The translations under genes were made by a program, and so were the position numbers. From Mycobacterium sp. (GTDB lineage: Bacteria; Actinomycetota; Actinomycetes; Mycobacteriales; Mycobacteriaceae), in assembly GCA_025965975.1 (NCBI GenBank), contig JAOPVX010000108.1, positions 1-35,824 on the forward strand: a stretch of DNA of 35,824 nt. Reading direction: 5' to 3'. Below, one piece after another: positions 7,972 through 14,321 of the stretch (position 1 is its first letter; the number at the start of each line of letters is the position of its first letter). Under the pieces are notes generated by a model, which did not search any database, was not told the origin of the DNA, and saw only the letters and a program-made list of their open reading frames with translations.

Positions 7972-7991
7972 CAGTCCGCACACAGTCCGCA
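7972..7991 (+). repeat. Paired 9-bp direct repeats near the att site
   Basis: CAGTCCGCA occurs at 7972-7980 and 7983-7991, an 11-bp period, about 130 bp inside the element from the tRNA-derived core. Tyrosine integrases bind paired arm-type direct repeats at such distances, so these are candidate arm sites. The integrase itself is not in the window. Confidence 0.35.
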
Positions 7992-8122
7992 TCTCACTAC
8001 ACCGGACCCCATCCACACCCATCGTTACCGTGGGTCAAATCTCTTGTTACGCAGTGAATTACCGAGAATCACCCAGTTTTCTCCAACTTTGTCCGTTTTG
8101 GCAAAAGCCAAGGTCACGCACA

Positions 8123-8167
8123 CTTTTAATCCGCAGGTCGTAGGTTCGAGTCCTACTGGGGGCACCA
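8123..8167 (+). other. attR: 3' fragment of tRNA-Lys(TTT)
   Basis: The segment reads as the 3' part of a tRNA: anticodon loop CTTTTAA (anticodon TTT), 3' anticodon arm TCCGC, variable loop, T-arm GTAGG-TTCGAGT-CCTAC, acceptor strand TGGGGGC, and ACCA. The bases upstream do not pair to form the 5' half, so this is not a tRNA gene. It is the displaced chromosomal 3' end left after integration into tRNA-Lys. The repaired, functional tRNA should lie at the other end of the element, next to the integrase. From memory, a tRNA-Lys gene near desA1 is also a phage attB in M. smegmatis. Confidence 0.85.
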
Positions 8168-8285
8168 GGTGTGATGTAAACCCGGCCGCTTGATCTTCTG
8201 GCGGTCCGGTCAACTGACCCGAGCCAGGCCATTTTGGCTGCGCATGTCAGCAAGTCTTTGTGCTCGCCTCAGTGTCAGAGCGTCA

Positions 8286-8300
8286 CCGCCCAGCGGGCGG
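8286..8300. terminator. Short strong hairpin downstream of the broken membrane-protein gene
   Basis: CCGCCC-AGC-GGGCGG is a perfect 6-bp stem with a 3-nt loop, 43 bp past the stop of the minus-strand gene at 8343. No T-tract follows. The rest of 8168-8342 shows no gene. A 12-bp repeat, GGCATCATTGCG, occurs twice in tandem around 8324-8350. Confidence 0.35.
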
Positions 8301-8342
8301 ATGGTATTTGGTGGATCTGAAACGGCATCATTGCGAAGGGCA

Positions 8343-8888
8343 TCATTGCGGGCGGACGTCCCGGCCGGGCGAAATAAAGAAGTTGTTCCTTTGTGGCGTG
8401 TGCCCGGCACGGACGCAGGCTTGATAAAACAGGGCAGCCAGGTCGCGCGGCCCGACAAAAAAACCGTCGGCAGTCCGCCAGCGGTTGAAGAACAAGACGA
8501 CGCGCTCGTCGTCGACCCGTGGAAACAGGACGCTGCCCATGTACGTCCACATGCTTGGCATCACGTCGCGATACAGCACCAGCATGCTCGGATAGATTTT
8601 TGGCGCTGTACAGCCGGATGTAGCGATAGTGGTTGAGGTCGAAGGGAATTCTGACGTCACCGCGCATCAGGGTGAGGGCGCCGTTTTGGTCGACATTGCA
8701 GCTCTGGACCGCACGTTTCGGGCGCAAATAAGCCAGGACAGCCAATAACAGCGCAGCCGCCGTCGCCGGCACCGCGATCGGCAGCGGCATTTGGGCCATG
8801 GCCAGCGCCAAGGCCACCCGGAGACCGCCCCTAGCCACCAGCCCTCGGATTTGACGTGCAAGAGGCCCACGACATCCATGGACATCAC
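8343..8888 (-). pseudogene. Membrane protein gene broken by two frameshifts
   Basis: Reading from a start at 8888 (MSMDVVGLLHVKSEG), the frame must shift near 8818, in a GGG run, to continue as ALALAMAQMPLPIAVPATAA, a membrane segment, and then RGDVRIPFDLNHYRYIRLYS. It must shift again at the five-T run 8597-8601 to continue as YPSMLVLYRDVMPSMWTY ... LFYQACVRAG and stop at 8343. The joined product would be about 180 residues with a membrane hairpin and a soluble domain. I do not recognise the family. Homopolymer indels may be sequencing errors, or the gene is decaying. Its start overlaps the stop of the upstream small gene (TGATG). Confidence 0.55.
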
Positions 8889-9055
8889 ACCCGGTCCCTC
8901 GGCCGGTTCTGAAAAAGAGTTGGCTGGCCGGCCGCTTGATGGCTCGGTCTGAAGCTATTTCTGAAACGGGGGTGCAGGCTTATAAGCACGCCTACGCCCA
9001 GGAAGACCACCACGAATAACACGCCAGGCAACCAAACCGGCATGGTCGATGTCAT
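8885..9055 (-). CDS. Small 56-residue membrane protein
   Basis: A short frame from ATG 9055 to TGA 8885 encodes one hydrophobic helix near the N-terminus (VWLPGVLFVVVFLGVGVLIS) and a polar C-terminus. It lies 65 bp after the kinase gene on the same strand, and its stop overlaps the next start (TGATG). Both facts suggest an operon of kinase, small membrane protein and larger membrane protein. No strong ribosome-binding site is visible. No function is assigned. Confidence 0.5.
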   Translation of the reverse strand: MTSTMPVWLPGVLFVVVFLGVGVLISLHPRFRNSFRPSHQAAGQPTLFQNRPRDRV

Positions 9056-9120
9056 GGCAATGATTCTCAGGCGGTCGATTTGCCCGATGCAACACCCACG
9101 CCACCCCGCCGCAACTCGGC

Positions 9121-10284
9121 TCAGTCGCCGCCGTGGCCGCCTTTCGGCTTGCGACCGTTGCCATTTCCGTTCTCACCGCGCTGCTTTGGTGGCGGCGCCT
9201 CCACTGGGACTGGCGCCGTCGGCGGCGGAGGCAGCACTGAGGTGGTAACAGCTGGGGCCACCGAGGTGCTGGTGCTTGCGGGCTCGAGCACGGCGGGGCG
9301 CGACGCCGAATCGACGATAAACGCGATCGCCGCGACCAAGACCGCGATCACCACTGCAGCCAACAGCAACCACCGCGACCGCTTACGCCGGATTCGCGGC
9401 GGCACCACCATCGTCGTCGGGTCGGGTAGCGGGGCGGCCAGCACACGCGTTGGCGGTCGCAGGTCGACCGGCGGGCCGATCCGGCCGGCCAGCGCCGCCC
9501 GCATCTCGTTCGCGCTGCCGAACCGCCGGTGCGGCTCTCGTGCCATCGCACGCTCGATCACCGCCGCCAACGCGGGGTCGACGTCGGGACGGAGCACGGC
9601 CACCGGCGGGGGCGTGACGTCGGCGACGGCGCGGGCCAGCTCGGCCAGGTTCTCCTGCGGGAATGCCCGGCGCCCTGCCAGCGCTTCGTAGCCCACGACG
9701 CCGGCCGCATACAGGTCGTCGGCGACGGAGGCCGGTCTGCCGGCGATCCGGTCGGCGGACAGATACGCCATGGTGCCGACGATCTGGCCCGTCAGCGTGT
9801 GGGCGGTGCCGGCGCTCTTCGCGATGCCGAAGTCGGCGACCTTCGTGTCGCCCAATGCCGAGAACAAGATGTTGGCCGGCTTGATATCGCGATGCAGGAT
9901 GCCTGCCGCGTGCGCGGCCGCAAGCGCCGACAGCACGTCGTCCAGAATCGACCGCACCTGTGGCTGCGGCAACGGTCCCCTGGCGATCACGTCGGCCAGC
10001 GTCTGCCCGGACAACCGCTCCATGACGATGTAGGGCGCTCCGGCGTGCTCCCCGCTGTCGTGGACGGACACGATGTGGGGATGGTTGAGCGCCGCGGCCG
10101 CGCGCGCCTCGACCTCGAAGCGCATCCGGTTGTCCGACTGCGTGGTGAACACCGGATACAGCAGCTTCACCGCGACCGGACGGTCGAGCCGGATATCCCA
10201 GCCGTCGCGGACCTCTGCCATGCCGCCGCGCCCCAGAACGCCCCGCAGTTCATAGCGGCCGCCAAGCACCTCTGGCGCCTGCAT
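9121..10284 (-). CDS. Membrane-anchored Ser/Thr protein kinase (PknB-like)
   Basis: This 387-residue kinase carries a glycine loop GRGGMAEV (18-25), ATP-binding Lys40 (VAVK), the catalytic loop HRDIKPAN (131-138), DFG (151-153) and the activation segment VGTMAYLSADR. The usual Ala-Pro-Glu motif is replaced by Ser-Ala-Asp. One transmembrane helix (about 304-323) separates it from a short extracellular tail rich in Pro, Gly, Asn and Lys. There are no PASTA repeats. It would phosphorylate cytoplasmic targets in response to envelope cues. A secreted-protein gene lies 53 bp upstream and membrane-protein genes follow, so the cluster may be one signalling unit. Which Pkn it corresponds to is unclear. 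Confidence 0.9.
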   Translation of the reverse strand: MQAPEVLGGRYELRGVLGRGGMAEVRDGWDIRLDRPVAVKLLYPVFTTQSDNRMRFEVEARAAAALNHPHIVSVHDSGEHAGAPYIVMERLSGQTLADVIARGPLPQPQVRSILDDVLSALAAAHAAGILHRDIKPANILFSALGDTKVADFGIAKSAGTAHTLTGQIVGTMAYLSADRIAGRPASVADDLYAAGVVGYEALAGRRAFPQENLAELARAVADVTPPPVAVLRPDVDPALAAVIERAMAREPHRRFGSANEMRAALAGRIGPPVDLRPPTRVLAAPLPDPTTMVVPPRIRRKRSRWLLLAAVVIAVLVAAIAFIVDSASRPAVLEPASTSTSVAPAVTTSVLPPPPTAPVPVEAPPPKQRGENGNGNGRKPKGGHGGD

Positions 10285-10337
10285 ACGTCAAAGTTAGCCG
10301 ATCTGCGCCGGCGTCAAACAATGACGTCAAACAATGA

Positions 10338-10643
10338 CTAGGTACTGGTGCGCGGCGCTGGGATGGCGATCGGCGCCGGCGTGGCGATGAACTCGACAGC
10401 GTTCGCGATGCCTTGGGCTATCGCCTCGATGAGGTGCACACCCACGGTTAGCGGAGTCATGATCGCGATCAGGGGTGCCGGCGGCGGTGTGTATGCGTCG
10501 GTCATCGCCGAGGTCGTCGACGCCGACGCGGGCGCCGGCGAGGAGATGCTCGACGCCATCCCGATGGCCAGGACGGCGATCAACGCCGTCACTGCACCGC
10601 TAATGGACCGGGTCACTCGCCACACAAGAGAATCGTGCCGCAA
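10338..10643 (-). CDS. Small exported protein upstream of the kinase
   Basis: A frame of about 101 residues starts with an export signal: basic WRVTRS, hydrophobic GAVTALIAVLAIGMA, and an Ala-x-Ala-like cleavage region in SPAPASAS. The mature part is about 60 residues, rich in Pro, Ala, Ile and Thr, with a helical middle (GVHLIEAIAQGIANAVEF). The start is uncertain: TTG 10643, GTG 10625 or GTG 10616, none with a good ribosome-binding site. It precedes the kinase on the same strand and could be an envelope partner or signal. The upstream gap 10644-10871 holds no gene I can support. Confidence 0.55.
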   Translation of the reverse strand: MRHDSLVWRVTRSISGAVTALIAVLAIGMASSISSPAPASASTTSAMTDAYTPPPAPLIAIMTPLTVGVHLIEAIAQGIANAVEFIATPAPIAIPAPRTST

Positions 10644-10871
10644 AAATCGCCTGGCGCATAGCCAAATCGCCGAACCAACTACCGCGCATGCGCGGTGGGC
10701 ACTCGTTGGATTCCGACGCGGCCGGGGTCTCGTTGGCGCGGGCGTCGGCCTCGGCGGTCTTGGCGCGTTGATCCGGTCCTGGCTGCCTTGTCGTAATTGA
10801 CCGGCGGCGCAATCACATTGATGATCTCGATCTGTCAGCGGGAAACTTCCGGCCGCCGAATCGTATGATCA

Positions 10872-11234
10872 ATGTCGATGCTCTACCAGCATGTCCACAG
10901 GTCGTTCTGGCGACGGCACCCCGTGGTGACCGGCGCCGGGCTGGCGTTGACGCTCTGGTGGCTGCACAACGGCTGGTATGAGGCCGTCGCGGTCACGGCC
11001 ATCGTCGGCTTGCTGATTTTCGTCGCGCGTCGCAGGGGCGCTCTCGCTGCGCGCGACGCGGGGTTGCGGGCCCGCGCCGACTTCGAGTACCGGCTGAGCC
11101 TGGCCGGCGATCCCCGCGGCGTCTTCGGCCGCTACCCGCCCGTGCAGCCGGGTTGGTTCCCCGACCCGCAAAACGGTTCTCAGATGCGTTATTTCGACGG
11201 CGCGCTGTGGACGCCCTACGCCCGGCCGCGGTAG
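10872..11234 (+). CDS. DUF2510-containing membrane protein
   Basis: This 120-residue protein has two hydrophobic segments near the N-terminus (VVTGAGLALTLWWLHNGWY; AVAVTAIVGLLIFVA) and a C-terminal DUF2510 motif, PGWFPDPQNGSQMRYFDGAL with WTPYA. DUF2510 is a short Trp-rich actinobacterial module of unknown role, often attached to membrane proteins. ATG 10872 has no clear ribosome-binding site; ATG 10878 is an alternative. It stands alone on the plus strand and ends 8 bp before the convergent DUF2236 gene. Confidence 0.8.
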   Translation: MSMLYQHVHRSFWRRHPVVTGAGLALTLWWLHNGWYEAVAVTAIVGLLIFVARRRGALAARDAGLRARADFEYRLSLAGDPRGVFGRYPPVQPGWFPDPQNGSQMRYFDGALWTPYARPR

Positions 11235-11241
11235 GACGCGG

Positions 11242-12252
11242 TCAGAGGTTTGGGCAGTAGTGCATCGGCTGACCGCGCTTGTCCAGCGGCGGCAGGTTGC
11301 GTGCGGGGGTCTGTACCAGCGGTGTGTCGACCGGGACGCGTCCCGATGCGCGATCAAGGCCCGCACGGGCGCGTGGATGCTTGCGCGCCCGTTTGGGCAA
11401 AAGTGAGAACACGGTTCGCACGACATCGCCGACGCGCCGGTGCAACCATTCGTCGCGCCGAGACCAACTGAAGCCGAGCAGGTCGCGCACCGGCTTGTCG
11501 TAGAGGCCGACGCACAACCATCGCATGAACGGAGCGACGATGTGTCGCTGCATGGGCGTATACACCCAGTCGGGAACCCGCCGCATGAACCATGGTTTTC
11601 CGTAGTTCTCGAGGGCGAGAACGTCGCGCGTTGCCTTGTTGTCCTCTAACACGTTGCGGCACATGTGATCCCAGTAGACCTGGAATTCCTCCCACGTCTC
11701 GGGCACCGGACGCATGCTCATCCCATACATCCGGTACCACGCGATGTGCTCGTCGAAGAGCTGCCGCTTCTCGTGCTCGGTGATCCCACCGCAAAACCGC
11801 TCGGCGACGAGGATGGTGCCGACGAAAAACGTCGCGTGCGCCCAGTAGAAGACGTCGGGGTTGAGCGCGTGGTAGCGCCTGCCCTTGGCGTCCACGCCTT
11901 TGATCGTGGTGTGATACTCGCGCACCTCGGCACCCGTCACCGGCGCCCGGTCACCGTCGAACACAACTCCACCGATCGGGTACAGCGACCGCAGCACCCG
12001 CTGCCACGGTTCCCGAGCGAACGTCGAATGTTCCTCGACAGCGGCCCCGAGTTGCGGATGCATGTTCTGCATCGAGCCCGCCCACGGGCCCTGCAGCATG
12101 CCGCGCCAGTCGCCGAAGTACTTCCACGTCAGCGTGCCCGGCCCGAGAGGCTGTGGCGGCGTGTCGTAACCGCCGGGGGCGACGGGGCAGCCCGACGCGA
12201 GTGAGGTGGATCCGGTGGTCAGCGGGCACGCCTCAGACGTATCTTGAGTCAC
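11242..12252 (-). CDS. DUF2236 (MpaB-like) oxygenase family protein, Rv0826-like
   Basis: The 336-residue protein matches the oxygenase MpaB/latex-clearing-protein family, which contains heme-binding members. Visible blocks are the LGPGTLTWKYFGDWRGML start, HSTFAREPWQRVLRSLYPIG, FYWAHATFFVGTILVAERF and the Trp/Arg-rich C-terminal half. Paired with the divergent TetR gene it copies the Rv0826/Rv0825c pair of M. tuberculosis. The true substrate is unknown; oxidation of lipids or terpenoids is possible. The shared 53-bp promoter region suggests control by the TetR regulator. Confidence 0.85.
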   Translation of the reverse strand: MTQDTSEACPLTTGSTSLASGCPVAPGGYDTPPQPLGPGTLTWKYFGDWRGMLQGPWAGSMQNMHPQLGAAVEEHSTFAREPWQRVLRSLYPIGGVVFDGDRAPVTGAEVREYHTTIKGVDAKGRRYHALNPDVFYWAHATFFVGTILVAERFCGGITEHEKRQLFDEHIAWYRMYGMSMRPVPETWEEFQVYWDHMCRNVLEDNKATRDVLALENYGKPWFMRRVPDWVYTPMQRHIVAPFMRWLCVGLYDKPVRDLLGFSWSRRDEWLHRRVGDVVRTVFSLLPKRARKHPRARAGLDRASGRVPVDTPLVQTPARNLPPLDKRGQPMHYCPNL

Positions 12253-12276
12253 TGGTGAACTTCCGATCGGAGCCAG

Positions 12277-12294
12277 ATGTCATTCTGACTACAT
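12277..12294. promoter_or_regulatory. Candidate TetR operator in the divergent promoter
   Basis: ATGTCATTCTGACTACAT is an imperfect inverted repeat (ATGTCA ... TGAC-ACAT with a small interruption) in the 53-bp gap between the DUF2236 and TetR genes. Position and dyad form fit autoregulation by the TetR protein. The match is weak. Confidence 0.35.
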
Positions 12295-12305
12295 GCGTTG
12301 TCACC

Positions 12306-12908
12306 ATGAGCTTAGGGAGTGATGTGCCTTCCGGTCAACGACGGGGCCGATGGTCCGGCGTTCCGCTGCAGGACCGCCAGGTCTTGCGCCGCGACGAACT
12401 CATCGCCGCGGGTGTCGAGCTGTTGGGCAGCGAAGGCGGGCCTGCCCTGACGGTGCGTGCGGTCTGCCGCGCGGCCGAGCTGACCGAGCGCTACTTCTAT
12501 GAAAGCTTCGCCGACCGCGACGAGTTCGTCCGCGCGGTCTACGACGATGTATGCACGCGGGCGATGTCGACGCTGATGACGGCCGACACGCCGCGCGATG
12601 CTGTCGAGCGCTTCGTCGCGTTGATGGTCGACGACCCACACCGCGGGCGGGTGCTGTTGCTGGCACCAGGGGTGGAACCCGTGCTTACCCGGTCGGGCGC
12701 CGAATGGATGCCCAACTTTATCGACCTGCTCCAAACCAAGCTGACCCGCATCACCGATCCCGCTGTGCAGGCCATGGTGGCCACCGGCCTGATCGGCGCG
12801 CTCACGGCGTTGTTCACCGCCTATCTGAACGGCCGCCTGACGGCAACGCGCGAGCAGTTCATCAACTACTGCATCGACATGCTGCTGAGCCGGGTAGCGA
12901 GCTACTGA
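12306..12908 (+). CDS. TetR-family transcriptional regulator, Rv0825c-like
   Basis: This 200-residue protein has an N-terminal helix-turn-helix (LRRDELIAAGVELLGSEGGP, then TVRAVCRAAELTERYFYESF, about 24-65), the classic TetR DNA-binding pattern, and a ligand-binding domain (VALMVDDPHRGRVLLLAPG and on). I chose ATG 12306. GTG 12324, preceded by AGGGAG, would shorten it by six residues. It is divergent from the DUF2236 gene and probably represses it. The signal ligand is unknown. Confidence 0.88.
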   Translation: MSLGSDVPSGQRRGRWSGVPLQDRQVLRRDELIAAGVELLGSEGGPALTVRAVCRAAELTERYFYESFADRDEFVRAVYDDVCTRAMSTLMTADTPRDAVERFVALMVDDPHRGRVLLLAPGVEPVLTRSGAEWMPNFIDLLQTKLTRITDPAVQAMVATGLIGALTALFTAYLNGRLTATREQFINYCIDMLLSRVASY

Positions 12909-12911
12909 CCG

Positions 12912-13128
12912 CTACTGGTTCGGTCTGGGTAACACTCGGCTTGTCCGATGCCTGGGTGACGATGCAGTGGGTCCTGCTCGGCCAGCGCGCCGCGCCCGTC
13001 CCTGGATGGTGTTCTTGGCGTCCCTGTACGTCTGACCGACGACGTCCGGAGCCGCGGTCGCAACGCCGGCACCAACCGAGATGATTGCTGCGACGCCGGC
13101 TGCGGCGCCGAAGAGAGCAGTAGGCGTC
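12912..13128 (-). pseudogene. Remnant of a secreted PASTA-domain protein
   Basis: On the minus strand one frame gives a signal-peptide-like run (GAAAGVAAIISVGAGVATAA) followed by PDVVGQTYKDAKNTIQG, the start of a PASTA module as found in small mycobacterial secreted proteins. The reading then shifts: another frame supplies the expected end CIVTQASDKPSVTQTEPVAV without a stop. The start codon and the middle of the PASTA domain are missing. It lies in the 411-bp gap between the TetR gene and desA1. The gap otherwise holds only the desA1 promoter region. Confidence 0.6.
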
Positions 13129-13226
13129 TACGTGCGAGCCCGACTTCCCAGTCTTCGACGTGGCGGCGGCAGGAAACTCGGGCTCCCAAATGCCCGCCGA
13201 GGATAGTAACGCGGACATGCCTTGCG

Positions 13227-13238
13227 TGACATGTGTCA
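13227..13238. promoter_or_regulatory. Palindrome upstream of desA1
   Basis: TGACA-TG-TGTCA is a 5-bp-arm inverted repeat 15 bp upstream of the -35 box of desA1. In mycobacteria the TetR-type regulator MadR binds a palindrome upstream of desA1 and desA2; I cannot confirm from memory that this is its sequence. It is the clearest dyad in the promoter. Confidence 0.4.
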
Positions 13239-13252
13239 TACCAACGAACAAC

Positions 13253-13282
13253 TTGAATGTCACCGGGGTACACAGATATATT
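13253..13282 (+). promoter_or_regulatory. Promoter of desA1
   Basis: TTGAAT (13253-13258) and TATATT (13277-13282) form a -35/-10 pair with an 18-bp spacer, 37 bp before the desA1 ATG. GGGAG lies 7 nt before the start codon, so the transcript has a leader of about 30 nt. Confidence 0.55.
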
Positions 13283-13319
13283 GAGTGCAACCACTAGGTA
13301 CAGATAACTGGGAGAATCC

Positions 13320-14321
13320 ATGGCGCAAGACCTGACGGACCTGCAGCTGCTGCACGAGCTCGAGCCCGTGGTTGAGACGAACCTCAACCGGCATATGTCT
13401 ATGCGCAAGGACTGGAACCCGCACGACTACATCCCGTGGTCGGACGGCAAGAACTATTACGCCCTTGGCGGGCAGGACTGGGACCCCGAGCAGTCCCCGC
13501 TGTCCGAAGTGGCACAGGTGTCGATGTTGCAGAACCTGCTGACCGAGGACAACCTGCCGTCCTACCACCGTGAGATCGCGATGAGCTTCAGCATGGACGG
13601 TGCATGGGGCCAATGGGTCAACCGCTGGACCGCCGAGGAGAACCGGCACGGCATCGCCCTGCGTGACTACCTCGTCGTCACGCGCGCGATCGATCCTGTT
13701 GAACTGGAGCTGTTGCGTGTCGAGCAGGTCACGCGTGGGTTCAGCCCCGGCCAGAACCAGCAGGGCGAAATGTTCGCAGAGAGCCTGTTCGACTCGGTCA
13801 TCTATGTCACATTCCAGGAGCTGGCCACCAGGGTGTCGCACCGCAACACCGGCAAGGCGTGCAACGAGACGATCGCCGACCAACTGCTGCAACGGGTTTC
13901 GGCCGACGAGAACCTGCACATGATCTTCTATCGGGACGTGTCCGAGGCGGGCTTCGACATTGCGCCCAACCAGGCGATGCACTCGCTGCACCGGGTGCTG
14001 CGCAACTTCAAGATGCCGGGCTATACCGTGCCTGAGTTCCGGCGCAAGGCCGTCATCATCGCCGTCGGCGGTGTCTACGACCCGCGCATCCACCTCGACG
14101 ACGTGGTGATGCCGGTGCTGAAGAAGTGGCGCATCTTCGAGCGCGAGGACTTCACGGGCGAAGCCGCCGAGATGCGGGACGACCTCGGCAAGCTCGTCGA
14201 GGAGCTCGAGGAGACCTGCGAGAAGTTCGAGGACGCCAAGCGGCGCCGCCTCGAGCGTGAGCGGAAGGTCGCCGAGAAAAAGGCCGCCAAGAACCTGCTG
14301 GTCTCGTCATCGGCGTCCTGA
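13320..14321 (+). CDS. desA1: Acyl-[ACP] desaturase DesA1
   Basis: This 333-residue soluble di-iron desaturase introduces a double bond into ACP-bound meromycolate precursors; the M. tuberculosis orthologue Rv0824c is essential for mycolic acid synthesis. Di-iron ligands are visible as E76, EENRH (E106/E107, H110), E167 and DENLH (E197, H200). A charged, Lys/Arg/Glu-rich C-terminal tail follows. Length and order next to dus match Rv0824c. Its stop codon overlaps the start of the dus gene. Confidence 0.96.
   Translation: MAQDLTDLQLLHELEPVVETNLNRHMSMRKDWNPHDYIPWSDGKNYYALGGQDWDPEQSPLSEVAQVSMLQNLLTEDNLPSYHREIAMSFSMDGAWGQWVNRWTAEENRHGIALRDYLVVTRAIDPVELELLRVEQVTRGFSPGQNQQGEMFAESLFDSVIYVTFQELATRVSHRNTGKACNETIADQLLQRVSADENLHMIFYRDVSEAGFDIAPNQAMHSLHRVLRNFKMPGYTVPEFRRKAVIIAVGGVYDPRIHLDDVVMPVLKKWRIFEREDFTGEAAEMRDDLGKLVEELEETCEKFEDAKRRRLERERKVAEKKAAKNLLVSSSAS

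Larger units (their letters stand above)
1..8167. mobile_element. Right part of an integrated tail-less prophage or phage satellite
   Basis: This stretch holds a virion head and DNA-packaging module on the plus strand, then a minus-strand two-gene operon, and stops at a tRNA-Lys 3' fragment (8123-8167). Codon use differs from the host genes to the right, with more T-ending codons such as CGT and GTT. No tail tube, tape measure, tail fibre, holin or lysin gene lies between the last head-completion gene (ends 6095) and the attachment site. The arrangement resembles phiRv1/phiRv2 and the capsid-forming phage-inducible islands. The integrase, regulators and the other attachment site are expected left of base 1. 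The element's left end is not visible, so tail genes there cannot be excluded. Confidence 0.8.

Noticed and set aside
8123-8167. A complete tRNA-Lys gene
   Set aside because: The upstream bases (GCACA before the anticodon loop) do not pair with TCCGC, and no D-arm or 5' acceptor strand exists.
8025-8253. Minus-strand frames with VGLEPTTCGLK and SRTRTYDLRIKS
   Set aside because: These are the well-known false proteins read from the opposite strand of a tRNA 3' end. The DNA is the att fragment.
13021-13050. Another copy of the phage GTACGTCTG motif in host DNA
   Set aside because: Only nine to ten bases match. This is expected by chance and it lies in the PASTA remnant.
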